A model generated the notes under the pieces. It saw nothing but the letters and a program-made list of their open reading frames with translations. It searched no databases and was not told the origin of the DNA. Made by a program: the position numbers and the translations under genes. DNA of 64,000 nucleotides from the NCBI GenBank assembly GCA_006535965.1, contig QEAR01000077.1:33810-97809 (forward strand). The letters run 5' to 3'. This document shows positions 47,937 to 59,471 of this stretch, piece after piece; the stretch's first letter is position 1; the number at the start of each line of letters is the position of its first letter. The DNA comes from Spizellomyces sp. 'palustris' (taxonomy: Eukaryota; Chytridiomycota; Chytridiomycetes; Spizellomycetales; Spizellomycetaceae).

Positions 47937-50900
47937 CTATAGTTCTCCAAATACTTTTACTTCGAACTCTTCCCAATTATCTATCCCCTCGGGGATGCCC
48001 GCATTCCCTTTGATTCCTTTAATACCCGCTTCATAACTCCAAAGAAGGACGTATACACACATCCTCTGTCTAATTCGGCTCCACTTTGATTTCCAGCTAC
48101 TGCATCCTAAATAAATATCCAAAAGTCTATGCAGTAATGATACCTGACATCGTAAAGTCGTCACATACAAAAAGGCCATGTCCCACAAGGGGTCCAGTCG
48201 GATGTCGCTGCCCGCAGGAGCAAGAAATGCGTCTCCAAAGTCAATGACATGGGTAGGTACCCAGGCGTTTCTTTGGGAGGTTTGATCAACTGTCCAGTGT
48301 CCGATAATGTTTCCCGCAGTCAAGTCTCCGTGGAGGAGATTTGCATATGCAAACCCAAGGTCGGACACGTCGGGGGATATCACTGGTAAAGCTTGTTGGA
48401 TGTAGTCTTCCAGGGTATTGATCAACGCGGGTGGGAGGTGCCCCCATCGGGTGTGATCTCTTCTCGCGGCTTTGATCCTTTTGCGCAGGTATACTGTCCA
48501 ATCCCGCGACGTGGTATCCTCATCCTGAAGGACAATCTCACTTTGCCCAACGAGAGTGCAATGCAATTCTCGTAAAACGGTTGCAATCCAGTTTACCAAG
48601 TTGATCCAATCGCCGGGAGAAAATAGAGATGCAGACTCCCCCATTGCATGCGACTCTTCAGAACCCACATGCGTTTGTATGCCGTACGGCCAAGGCCAAG
48701 ATGCTGGGCCTGGTTTGAAAAGCATGCCGTGAGCGACCATCTGTGGACAGACACCACGCAGTAGGCTGGCCTGTGGAAGTGCCTCTATGGACGTTAACGC
48801 GTCCACCTCCGATGCATAGGACACCAGACCCCGACCCAAGTGCGAATAAAACTTGATGACGCGCTCGCGCTCAAAATGGAGATAAATCTGGAGCGGTTCA
48901 TCATCAGCTTCCCAGGCGGGTTGAAAAGCAGTCTCAAAAATGCAGCTCCTACCGGATTTTCCCCCAAATGTGCCATAGGCTCGACGTCCTCCTCTTTCAC
49001 CGGCGCCTCATGGCCAAATTCCCGCTCCCATACCTGATTGATTCTTGGTATCCATTTTGCCGGTTCCAATGTAAACCCCTGGCAGAACTCCCCCTTTGTG
49101 GCATATCCCTCGGCAATGATTAGTGGATCGGTGGTGCGCCCAAAGGAATCGAAAACAAAACCGAGATTCGGGTGCTCTTCTATCATGCGCCGTCTAAACT
49201 TCCAATACAGCTGGAAAACGCCAAGAGCAGCGGTCACTCAGCAAAACACCAGTAATACATTCATCTCACTGGACCAGTCATGACTTACTTTATGGTACTT
49301 GTTCTCCAAAGAACTGGCCATTTCCTCAACAACACCATCCAAATTCCATCGGCCACACCAATTCTGTGTAATAGCAATATTGCATTGATCCAAATTCAAT
49401 ACTGCATGCCACCAACCCGCAGGAACCACAATCGTTTCCCCCGGTTCCTGGACAATTTCTATTGGCTTGAGTTCTGGCGGAAGGAGAGGGTACACTTCAA
49501 GATACCAGTACAGTGTGGAAGGTGAGGATAACTCGGTTGGATGAACTCCCGGGGGCAACTTGCCGGGAGGGTACAATGCCCATCTTTTGCGGCCAGATAA
49601 TAGGGTATTCCATGCCGAAGTTCCCAGCGGGTCAATGTGCCATGATGCTCCTGTCGAATATTGTACACCCAACTATTTAGAGATCCCTCTTCTTGAGATG
49701 AGTCAGGGTGTACACACCTGAGCGTGCAGGTCCTATCACTAACCATCGAAAAGGGGGGCGCTCCTCTCCAAGAACAGATAAAAAGTCCTCCGCGAATATC
49801 GAAGGTACCTACCGTGAAGTCTGTTATAAGCCCCGCAATCACCTTGCAACACCGTCCCGTTCAACCTTCCATACCTGATAATCGCGCAGCATATCTGGCG
49901 CTTTCTCGGCAAAATGGTCATCAAAGACGTACAAAGGCGACTCATCGTTTTGCTGTAGCATGTAGTCCACATATGAAGAGAACTTCATACCGACTTTTCG
50001 TGGATGCCCGTACTCTTTACCGACTTTGAAGTGGATATCTCCATACTGCTTGTTTGCGACCCAATTCAGATCAGACAAACTGTAAACGACACCAACCAGT
50101 GACTGCATTCATACATTTGCAAGTAGCGCTTTCAAGGACCATGTCGTCAAAGCAGGCCAGCTGCTCGCGACGCCGTCCATCGCAATGACTACAGGCTTCG
50201 ATGATGACTCATAGCGGAACTGAAACTGCAAAGCTGTAAGATTGAGTCCAGACACTCGCTCAATTGTGGCTTCCGGTGTAGTAGGTCTCGTATCTACGTG
50301 GAACCGAGATAGGTCCATATGGCAGCGGCACCACTTGGCATGAAGATACGGAGAAATAAGACCTAATTTTCGCACATGTTTATCAAGGAGTATGGGGGCA
50401 CCCACTATAACAAACTTGCTCACCATCAACAGCTAATGAACAATGAGCGTGTGCCCGCGCAACTTCAAACTTTTCGCGGGAACTCCCGTCAATTGTGCCC
50501 GGGAAATAGTATGTGAGCCGCCAAGTACCCTTGAAAACAAGACCTCCTGAAACCGATCCTGCTCTTCCCCATCTCTCCAAACAGATCCGTCGCCATTGTT
50601 GATCATCTCGAGCAAACATGTATAAAATACGCGAGACATTTGACAGAGTCACCAAATCCTGGCAGCGTTTAGAGAAACAGAACACTTTGTAAGATTTTAT
50701 CTGCCAGATGCATGGAAAATAATTGCATACGCGACAGGATACCTGGGCATTCAGCAAGGAGAGCACCCCTTCCGCTATGGTCTCGTCAGGGAGTATGCGC
50801 AGGACGCCTAACCCTGCCAGACGAATATCCACCTCTCTTCCGCGGGGTATCCTTCCATCAAGCGTCTCTCGAGGTGGATGAACGAATGGTGGCAGAGAGG

Positions 50901-51114
50901 CGAAAGGTATTGTATCTGGAGGTGGGGGACCAGGTGGGGGAAGGTACACGGACACTGGGGGAGGTGGTCCAGGTGGAGGGGTGTATACCAACGATTCCGC
51001 GATGGCAGCAAAAGAGTCGCGTGCAATACCACCCGTAACGGTGAATGAAGTCGTTTGGTTTATACCCTTCTGTTGCTTCGTTGGTAACAGTCCCGTCACA
51101 TTAGCATTGGTCAT
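47937..51114 (-). CDS. F-box / JmjC (JMJD6-like) / aminoglycoside-phosphotransferase-fold fusion
   Basis: The ATG at 51114 gives a Pro-rich leader (PPPGPPPPVSVYLPPP), then an F-box (ILPDETIAEGVLSLLNAQ joined by splicing to DLVTLSNVSRILYMFARDD). The JmjC domain follows: [23 protein letters not shown] with the HxD metal pair, and IVVPAGWWHAVLNLDQC with the distal His. After a linker the C-terminal third is a phosphotransferase-like fold: ANLLHGDLTAGNII (the HxDxxxxN catalytic loop) and VIDFGDAF (the DFG-like metal loop). The metal-binding residues of both domains are intact. JmjC enzymes of the JMJD6 branch hydroxylate or demethylate proteins; the substrate of this one is unknown. The three-domain order is read across about ten introns and could in principle be two genes, but frames and spacing join without a promoter-size gap. 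Confidence 0.78.
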
Positions 51115-51254
51115 GGTGGACGGAGCAGGTCCAACCCACACAGGACGCTCAACTTTTGATCTGGAACTTGATGACTCATCTACCCCACAATTTTATCCCG
51201 TGAGGTTGTGTCCTCTGTTGGAATGAGCCCTTCCGTGTGCTCCAAATCTAAACA
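51115..51254. promoter_or_regulatory. shared divergent promoter of two F-box genes
   Basis: Only 140 bases separate the start codons of two oppositely oriented F-box proteins, so they must share a promoter. No specific site is recognised. Confidence 0.55.
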
Positions 51255-52842
51255 ATGGACCTACCAGAACTTGCGCTTAGAGTCTTTTGCTATCTAGACT
51301 CGCTTTCTCTGGTCCGATGCGAACGTGTCTGCCGAGATTGGAGTTCACTCCTAATACAGAATGAGAATAGGCTTTGGTGTGCGTTCGCAGCAGCACTCTC
51401 GCCTGTCTCGGGAACACTTCCTCACCGACTCGAATGGGAGACATGGAAAGATATCGTACGGCTAAAACATGCGTGGGGTAAAGTGTTACCAAAACTTACG
51501 GCAGAGTCGAGAGGCTTGCACGATCCTGCGGAATACTTACAAGAGGCCCCAACAATTGTTGGGGAAGTGCTGGTGGACCCGACTGGTGAGTTGAGGCAGA
51601 GTTGGTACGAACAAATGGATGCAACATTGTATGCAGATGGATGGACTGACGAATTGCGGAGGGATCTCATCAAGTTTATTCTATGCGTGCACACAGTTTA
51701 ATGCTTTTGTGTATCTCTGGTACAATAAAGATCGACGATCAAAAGTTAGTGTAATGGACTCGTACAGTTCATCAGAAACCCGCGACTACATACAAACTCA
51801 AGCTGTAGGACCTCATATTGTATACGCCATTACGGGAATTTCCCATATCGGTACATTTGATATCCGCGCATCATCTGTATCAGCACCTTCTATCAAACTG
51901 CCCGCAGCATCTTTACAACACCCTCCACGTCTCCAACGCGTTTTTCATTCCACTTTGATACCTGTTCACGAAGGAATGGGATGGATGAGCTTTTGGGATC
52001 CTCAACATATTGATCTACAAGGTCGTTTTCGTGCAATAGATGACGAATACTGTCAGGGGCAACTGTATGAATGCCTCTACGCGTGTTTTAATCCGCGTTG
52101 GTCAGATGATGAGTCTGAAACCGTCGACGCACGCCGAATTGTTCGTCTCTGGGATGTAAAGTGTCCGTCGCGGCCTATATTATCTTGGAATGCCAAACTC
52201 CCCGGACACGTCGTGGACGTGGCACTGAATGATTCCCTAGTTGCATGCGCATATGGGTCTCGTCTTGATGCAGAGGCTGGGCCCATAGACAATGCTGAAG
52301 ATATACCGGTTTTTGGATTAGAGTTTAGATCTGTTGCTACCGGCGATTTAGTGCGGCCGGTACCCGCTCTTTCGGGGGTTCAAGATGTCATCTTCCTGGT
52401 CATGACCCGTTTTTACTGCCTTGTTGTGCGAGCACCCGACGATGGACAGCTGGTGACAGTGGTTGACCTGGCTACAGGAAACGTGGCTCACGAGATCAAT
52501 TTGATGGAAAGTTTTATTCGAACATACGGTGGTCTACACGTCAAGGACGATGAGACTATGCTCATGCTATGGGCTAGCTCCAATCGACTTGCTTGCCTGG
52601 ATTTGATTCGCGGATGCTGGACGCTACATGAGCGTAAAAGGGATGAATTATTTGAAAAGTGGCATTACGGGGTGTGGGTGGCCATTGAACAGACAGAAAA
52701 TGTTAGCAACAGAGATAAGGTACATAGCACGAATGGCAAGATGAAAAGTAGTATGCCAGACAAGAGTCGATTTAGAGTGATATGGAAAGCCATAGGAGGG
52801 GTTCCCTCACTGTCGCCTAACGTGGACATGAATGTGACATGA
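51255..52842 (+). CDS. F-box protein with beta-propeller-like C-terminus
   Basis: The ATG at 51255 opens an F-box: DLPELALRVFCYLDSLSLVRCERVCRDW. One intron, 51674-51749 (76 bases), joins RRDLIN to VMDSYSSSETRDYIQ. The rest (about 360 residues) is beta-rich with repeated hydrophobic strands ending in Trp-x-Val/Ile patterns (RIVRLWDVK, IPVFGLEFRSVATGDLVRP, LVTVVDLATGNVAHEI, LACLDLIRGCWTL), as in WD40-like propellers, though repeats are diverged. F-box proteins recruit substrates to SCF ubiquitin ligases (family knowledge); the substrate is unknown. Length is about 503 residues. Confidence 0.8.
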
Positions 52843-54565
52843 AATTCTAACGCTTGATATGCTATATTGTTCCACTCCAGAAATATTTATGTCTGCTTAG
52901 GAATCTGGGACGAATATAGGAAAGCAGGCCGCTGTAAGAAAAAAGCAACCATTGCTTTATCAGCTACAGATTTGGCAATATTGACTGAAACGGCCACAAG
53001 GGACAAGGCCAACTACAGCTGCAAAGCTACTGATGTCCAACTGCAAAATTGGTGGTGACCACACATCCACGCCAGCGACTTTAGCCATCAGCTGCTCCCT
53101 CCAACTCCTGTAGCAAACGTGAACGCAAATCACTACACTCGGTGTTTGGGCAAGGGATCTGCGGGACAATCTAGTACACTAACACTCAGGAATCTGGGAA
53201 TACTGGGTGCACAACCAAAAGTTTTTGTATCTCACTCTTTATTTTGTGTAGTGGATGACGGACAGTGTATGTTTCCTTTTTGTTTCCATGGTAGAAATAG
53301 AACAAAGGCACCTAATTGTACATACATGCAAATCAATGTGATTTTTAAGACGACGCACACGACGAATGCAGGATGCATATCACTCTCATTGTACATTTGT
53401 AACCTGCATTGGAGTGCATAAGAGGAGTAGACGTTTTGTGCGGGTACTGAAATGGATAGTTGAAAGTTGTCTAGAACACTTCAACTGAGAGGTTAGTGAA
53501 TATAGAAATGAGCGTATGTTCCATGGGGACTTGAAATGCCAGATAAAACATGCTGACCACGGCAAAGCGAACGTGTTTTGGGTAGCGTCTGTCTGGTGAT
53601 GTGTAGTCTGTGTTTTTACCTCGGCGGTACAAATCGCAGTGATGGGTGTGCGTGACAAGACTTTTGCATTGGAGGGACGCGCAGCTAAGCATTACTCAAG
53701 CATGTGTCGTAGCACTTTTGCAATAGGATCGTCTCATATAAATCTTGAACGACTCGACAAAAAAAAAAGAGATGCCAAAGGTTGATACAACACCATATTT
53801 TACAAACCACTCCTTGTTGACCATTGTAAAAGTTCTTTGTCAGAGGGTACTCTAAACGCGTTGTTGCTTTTCCTTGCTGTTTTCTTTGAGATCAAGGGTT
53901 GTGTTTCTTCTTTCATTCTTTGTTTCATGATGGCTGTTTGACAAAATACCGGTACACAAGGGTAGATTGAGAGATTTATTATCTAAAAGAAGACCATGTG
54001 GGTTATGGAAGTGGTTTTTCGTAACAAGAACAGGTATCTTGAAGCGGTATGTTCAATTCCTGTGGAAAACAAAATATGGCGCTCTTGCGGTTGTTTTATA
54101 CGCTATGGCTTGAAATACGTTGATATAGGGGTATTCATGAGTATCTGAAAAGAGGAATGATGTACAGCTAGATTCAACTTTGATGCACTGTGCTTTTTGC
54201 AGGTTTTTGTTTTCGTGGCTTTTTTGTACATGATGCCTTTCATGATGGATGTGTGAAAGAAGTGTATGGTTCATGAAAAATGAAACATGACCCATTTAGG
54301 AACACCACATGCATGAAATAAAAATGGGCAAATACTGAAAAAAAGATGGTGGGATATGCCAAAAGACGCAACAGAACAGATGGTATTCATACCAAATCGA
54401 CAAAACTCAACACTAGACCCATTTTTTTGTTTTTTTTGGGGGGCATCCCAGTAAAGATTATTGCAAAATAAAGAAACGACCTCCCCGCCAGATCTACACT
54501 CGTTGCCTCACCACAACCTACTCACCACCAAAACCAAAAAGAAAAACCTCCCCTCCAAAAAAAGG
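52843..54565. other. long gene-poor stretch
   Basis: About 1.7 kb without a supported gene. ORFs on either strand are short and have no domain. It includes A/T-rich runs and a 'ttttttttggggggcat' tract near 54430. It probably holds 3' flank of the F-box gene and promoter of the membrane-protein gene. Confidence 0.4.
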
Positions 54566-55803
54566 ATGCACACTCTATTTCACCGAACATGGGACACCCG
54601 CACAGAACAAATATCCATCCTCACCTCCCTCTTCACCAGTACGGAACAACAAATACTTACTCCCACTTTTGTCTTTTTCTAACACTTAATAGTCCTAGGC
54701 TTCACACTCCAACTCGCCAACACATTTTACGCCATAAAACATACCGTCCGCCGTCCAACCCCCTACAACCACTCCCTAGCTTTTTGTTACGTTCTCTACG
54801 GGGCATCCTTTATCCCTCTCATGTGTACGTACGAAGTATCTGGTTTCCATATGATATTTGTATTGATGTTGGGAGTAGTGTCCACGACACCGACATTGGA
54901 ACTGGGCGATCGGGGGCAAGATCCGGGGGATCCGAACCATGGTGCCTATAAGGCTGTGCAAACGCTTGTTAGGGCTTGGATGGTATTGTATGCTGTGTCG
55001 ACGTTGGGGTATTTGGTGTTGGTGCAGATGAGGTTTAGGGTTGTGAAAGCTGTTTGGAGGTATCGTGATGAATGGGTGAGTGTGTATTTTTTTCATTTTT
55101 GAAAAACTTGATGTGTGCGAGTGTGTATACGTCTTGTTTTTGACTTTTATTAATATGTGTATGTCTATTTTTTTTGCAGGATTGGGCATTTATTGGGTTG
55201 ACTCTAGCTATCTGGACCACCACAACCGTCCTCAGTGTCATGAGCACCTCCCAACCCTTTACATCCGCCGGCTGGACCCTCTACGCCCTCCTCATCGACC
55301 ACATCCTCTCCTTTTCCTTTATATACAGCCTTTACAGTGTTCGACGGGCAGCAGGCGGGGCACGACAAGCCCAATGGAAACGAGTCGTGACTGCCTTGAT
55401 TGTGATTTGTGTTGTAACGTGGGTGTGCTTGGGGTTACTTGTTATAGGGAATACGGCGTTTAGAAATGATCAAGGGATTAGGACGTTGATGTTTAGAGTT
55501 GGGTATGCGTTTACGCCGTTGGAGTTTTCGGGGGCTTTGGTATTGTTCATCCCACTGCTTTTTGTTTACCTTCGTATTGGTTATTAACTCTGTGTGTGAT
55601 AGGTTTTTATCTATAATGCCAAATCCCTCGTATCACCCCCAGAACCTCCCAAACAACCACCCAAACCCACCCCCCAGCTCCCCAGATCGAAATCAGTCCG
55701 AACATTGGAGGATGTCACGGCACCTGCTTCCGCTATGCCCTCTCTACCCATGTCGAGTCTAAAAAGTCAAGCAACGGATGTGGAGGGATTAAAAGGGGAA
55801 TGA
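54566..55803 (+). CDS. multi-pass (about 8 TM) membrane protein of unknown family
   Basis: Exons 54566-54638, 54693-55075, 55180-55539 and 55603-55803 give 338 residues. Hydrophobic segments are ILTSLFTILGFTLQLANTFY, LAFCYVLYGASFIPLMC, FHMIFVLMLGVVSTT, WMVLYAVSTLGYLVLVQM, WAFIGLTLAIWTTTTVLSVM, LYALLIDHILSFSFIYSLY, VTALIVICVVTWVCLGLLVI and FSGALVFIYNA. A short Pro-rich tail with Ser and Lys follows (PPEPPKQPPKPTPQL, RSKSVRTLEDV). Phase is kept at every junction. I do not recognise the family; the arrangement resembles receptor-like proteins but no diagnostic motif is visible. The last exon is duplicated just downstream. Confidence 0.7.
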
Positions 55804-56154
55804 AACGACAGTTCTTTATGTGTATTCAAAGTGTTAATGATAAACAAACGTAAATGTTTGGATAGTGGGGTTTTTGGATCGTTGTAGTTTTTGGTCAGAA
55901 ATGGTCACCCCCAGAACCTCCCAAACAACCACCCAAACCCACCCCGCAGCTCCCCAGATCGAAATCAGTCCGAACATTGGAGGATGTCACGGCGGCTGCT
56001 TCCGCTATGCCCCCGATACCCATGTCGAGTCTAAAAAGTCAAGCAACGGATTGGTTACTTTATGTGTATTCAAAGTGTTAATGATAAACAAATATTAAAT
56101 GTTTGGATAGTGGGGTTTTTTGGATGGTTCATCTAGTTTTTTGGTCGAAAATGG
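55633..56154. repeat. head-to-tail duplication of the last exon and 3' flank of the membrane-protein gene
   Basis: Copy 1 is 55633-55904 and copy 2 is 55905-56154. They are near-identical from 'tcacccccagaacctcccaa' onward. Copy 2 lacks about 28 bases around the stop codon of copy 1 and differs at scattered positions. Copy 2 keeps the coding-like PPEPPKQPPKP reading but is outside the gene. Confidence 0.9.
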
Positions 56155-56331
56155 TAAGAGGGGTTGTTTGGTTGGTTATGCAAAAAAACCGGTTTTTTTT
56201 ATAAAAAAGAATATACGAAAAACAACCTTCATTATACATTTACTGTCAAGCAAAAAAAAACTTGCCAACCAACAGAACCCCTTGTATACAAAATAATGCA
56301 GAAACAAATATACCCTCCACACAGACCCATA

Positions 56332-57165
56332 TTACGACCCCCCCAAATCCTCCCACTCCTCCTCCCCCTGCATCCGGGCAAGTAACCTCCTATTCTCGTC
56401 TTCCAACCGCTCAATCCTCACTTCCGACTCCACAAGCCGATCACTCAAATCCCTTGCATGCGCCAAACTCGTTTCCAATGCAGTAGCAAGATCAGCGGCA
56501 CGGGAGAGGAGGGCGGTATGGGACGTAGTGAGCGAGTCTAGGAGGGACTGGGTGTGAGTGTGGGCAGTTGTGAGTGTTTCGAGGGTATTGAGGAGACGAG
56601 TTTGTTCTTGATAGGTATCGGGTGGTGACTTTACTTTGGATTCAGAATAGGGTTCAGAGTCGAATTCAGAGTCGCATTCAGGTAAAGAGGTTTTACGTCC
56701 ATAGATCCAAGAAAGAGTAGCAACAGCCACAAAAAATAGCCCAACATCTACCCACGGGTTGGTTAAATACTCTTTGGTAACAGCCAAAGCCGCTCGAAGG
56801 ACTTGCTGAAGTGCTGGCCAGACCTCTGTTTTCTGTTTCGTCCGCGTATAATCCGTCCCACCCAAAAGTCGAATCAACTCTTGTGTAGTAAGAGCCGGAA
56901 CATGTGCAGGAGTCCGTCCAGCTGCACTTGCTGTAATAATCGACCGTAAAAAACCTTTATGTGTCACGGCAATAGCGTGGGGTGATGTCGTTAGAGCGGC
57001 TGCAGCAGCAGCAAAAGACGAGGCGTCCGAATTATGTCTTTTGGAGACGAGAGCTGTTGCGAGGGCGCGGAGGAACTTGCTTTGGGTGGCCAGAAGGCGT
57101 TTGGTGCGGGTGACGGGGAGGTCAATGATGGGAGTCCGGTCCGTGTAGCAGGCAAAGTTGGCCAT
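56332..57165 (-). CDS. single-TM protein with coiled-coil tail
   Basis: One uninterrupted frame of 277 residues from the ATG at 57165. An Ala-rich helical N-terminal half (LRALATALVSKRHNSDASS) is followed by one hydrophobic segment near residues 145-158 (VDVGLFFVAVATLSWIYG). An acidic linker and a C-terminal coiled coil follow (LLNTLETLTTAHTHTQSLLDSL, ALETSLAHARDLSDRLVESE, RIERLEDENRRLLARM). No signal peptide. This suggests a membrane-tethered coiled-coil protein of organelle or cortex; the arrangement resembles peroxisomal Pex14-type proteins but diagnostic motifs are lacking, so no name is given. Confidence 0.62.
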   Translation of the reverse strand: MANFACYTDRTPIIDLPVTRTKRLLATQSKFLRALATALVSKRHNSDASSFAAAAAALTTSPHAIAVTHKGFLRSIITASAAGRTPAHVPALTTQELIRLLGGTDYTRTKQKTEVWPALQQVLRAALAVTKEYLTNPWVDVGLFFVAVATLSWIYGRKTSLPECDSEFDSEPYSESKVKSPPDTYQEQTRLLNTLETLTTAHTHTQSLLDSLTTSHTALLSRAADLATALETSLAHARDLSDRLVESEVRIERLEDENRRLLARMQGEEEWEDLGGS

Positions 57166-57204
57166 GATGAAAACATACGACGTGTATAGTTTTGGAGCAA
57201 GAAA

Positions 57205-57555
57205 ATGTCACAAATCGTCCGAAAGATCAAGTCGAAACGAGTGCGTAAGAACCCCTCCTCGATAACAATCGTTCCTGTCCAAGTCTTTACCGAACTGATC
57301 GCGGGCGAAGAAAAGGTGGAGAGAGTGGTATATCCAAACAAATTGAAAAAAGCAAAAATCCAACTTGGTTCGTTGTGCGAGTGTGAGTGTGTGCGGTTTA
57401 AATCCTTGCTATCCCCCAATTGTGTGTTGCGTCCCCGGCTGCGACTACAAATCAAACAAGTGCAAAAAACAAGGGAACCCAAAGTCCGACAAGTTCCTTC
57501 AACAAACCCGCCCTCCGCTATCGGAAACAAAATTCCAATAAGAGATTTGATATGA
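57205..57555 (+). CDS. small basic ORF, doubtful gene
   Basis: An ATG at 57205, 39 bases from the start of the divergent coiled-coil gene, opens 116 residues rich in Lys and Arg. No domain, signal or membrane segment is visible, and the 39-base gap leaves little room for two promoters. It may be chance. Confidence 0.2.
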   Translation: MSQIVRKIKSKRVRKNPSSITIVPVQVFTELIAGEEKVERVVYPNKLKKAKIQLGSLCECECVRFKSLLSPNCVLRPRLRLQIKQVQKTREPKVRQVPSTNPPSAIGNKIPIRDLI

Positions 57556-58180
57556 TAGCCTTAGATAAGAACAGAACACTTTTAAACATATGATCTTTTG
57601 CAACCAAATAGAAAACTATTGTCAAGGCTCCTAAACTCTTTTACTCTTCTACAAATCCATAGCCGTTATTTCTCTTGTTTAAAAATGACACACAAAAGAC
57701 GTACGTTTCGTTTCTCGTATGATGCGATGGGTCATGTTACTGCGCACACGGTACCCAGGCCCCCCATACTCAATGATTAGGTCATGCGCGTCATCTGTTG
57801 ACAAAAAGGTGTTCAAACGCTTGGGCTTGGTTGAGGGTTCCGCAATATCGTTTTTGTTATTTTGTAAATGACAATGTCGGTTGTGGCATCGCCTATTCCC
57901 CGTTTACAACAACTTTCGGGTGTTGCGACCAATTCTTTTAAACGGGGACATCCAGTAACAGTCCCCTTCTTTGAGTGAACCGCTCGCACACTCCAAAATG
58001 GTATTGCCTCCCACTCACCTTTTTATGGCACACTGCAACTGCGATTCCAACCATGCAGCTAACGTGATTAATAAGATGTGGGCAGTGACTGCGTGCATTT
58101 ATTTGAATTAGTGCATTAAAACTACATGAAAGGGTGTGTGGGTGATTAACGGTGTAGGAGTGGCATCATCTACATGCCTA
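57556..58180. other. intergenic gap left of the transposon
   Basis: No supported gene. It ends at the TA dinucleotide that forms the target site of the element. Confidence 0.4.
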
Positions 58181-59471
58181 GGTCATGTCCAAATAACCTC
58201 CCTTTCACATCCTCCCCCCTTTTTGACCCCAAATCCCAACCTCCATTTCGGCTCACGCTAGGTCAATGGCCATGTTTATTCCCTCCTCCTTCTCACTCGG
58301 CTAACTGGAGAAGGAGGTTCCATCTCGTCCTCCTCCTCAATGGCATGCGGTTCAATTTCTGCTAGGCCGTGCCATTGGGGAGTTGGCGGAGATGATGGGA
58401 ATGTCAAGACATTACTGGCCACGTAAGACAACTGGGTGCCGCCAATGAGCGTTCAGTTGTGCATTTGCGCCGACTGGTGCTTACCCATGGTATGTTTTCC
58501 GATAGCTTTCATTTTGCCTAAGATTTTAGCTGACCTTATTTTCCAACTGGCTGCCGATAATCTTTTTGAGGATTACGATCACCACTCCAACTCGCACAGA
58601 CGCCGGTCTTTTACCCCGATGGGGGGCGAATCTCTCAATGTACAGTCATCGCACATACAGTAGGGTGACAATAGGTCATAGGAACGCGATTTGCAAAAAC
58701 AGTCCACATGTATTTGTGATGCTGTAGAGGTCAGTGTAGCAGTCGTCGCTTTCTTTCTTTTTCACCTCCATTCATTCACTATGCATCGCACGCACACGAC
58801 TGAACAGCAACGCTACGCAGTGATTGCCCACCGTAAGGCTGGCATGCCCGTTGCTGAAATAGCTGAATGCGAGGGCATGCCAATTTCAACAGTGCACAAC
58901 ATTATTAAGAAATTCTCGGATTTTGGAACTGTAGCCGACCTCCCTCGCAGCGGACGGCCAAAGAAGCTCTCAGAAGTTGATCTTGATTACTTGGGTCGCC
59001 TCACTACTCGCTCAGCGATTGAGCGTCAGATGCCGTTGCGTGATATCACTCAGCAATTCAACACTGGCCATGTGGATCCAGTTAGTTGTGTCACGGTGCA
59101 GCGCTCGCTTCGTGAAATGGGTTACCGACGACGACCTTTACCACGTGTAAGTCAGAAACGTCATGTGATTACGGGTGACTTGGATGTCGACAGCATGCGA
59201 GACGATGAGGCCCTGGATGAGGCGACTCAAACCAACCAAACGAGCAGCGATCGTAGCGCTGCATAAGGCTGGACTATCCCAGGGACTATCCTGGGCAGAT
59301 ATTGCTGCTCAAGAGAAAAGTACTTTTAATCACACGACGTACCTGACCTGTGCTCGGTGACGGTACAAGTGGACAATGGGCAGCAATTGATTGATGCACT
59401 AAACACATTATAGTGCACAATGTGTTGCGGACGGAATTGCAACTTGAAAGGGAGGTTATTTGGACATAGTC
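58181..59471 (+). mobile_element. non-autonomous Tc1/mariner-like element with terminal inverted repeats
   Basis: Inverted repeats of about 27 bases bound it: 58181-58207 begins ggtcatgtccaaataacc and 59445-59471 is its complement with three mismatches near the tip. TA lies directly outside both ends, as expected for Tc1/mariner insertion. Inside, only a DNA-binding ORF remains. The 1.29 kb length and absence of a DDE catalytic domain make it non-autonomous. Confidence 0.85.
58781..59266 (+). CDS. transposase DNA-binding remnant (HTH), catalytic domain missing
   Basis: The ATG at 58781 starts MHRTHTTEQQRYAVIAHRKAG. A first helix-turn-helix (VAEIAECEGMPISTVHNIIKKF), a GRPKK linker, and a second one (SCVTVQRSLREMGYRRRPLP) are the paired DNA-binding domain of Tc1-type transposases. 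After that the frame should enter the DDE domain but instead runs into an Asp/Thr-rich tail and stops at 59264. A second HTH-like piece (KPTKRAAIVALHKAGLS) appears just after, in another frame (about 59220-59350). That suggests an internal deletion or a join to another element. It may still bind the element ends. Confidence 0.75.
   Translation: MHRTHTTEQQRYAVIAHRKAGMPVAEIAECEGMPISTVHNIIKKFSDFGTVADLPRSGRPKKLSEVDLDYLGRLTTRSAIERQMPLRDITQQFNTGHVDPVSCVTVQRSLREMGYRRRPLPRVSQKRHVITGDLDVDSMRDDEALDEATQTNQTSSDRSAA

Noticed and set aside
56991-57530. 179-residue minus-strand ORF over the start of the coiled-coil gene
   Set aside because: It overlaps the better-supported frame starting at 57165 and has no domain.
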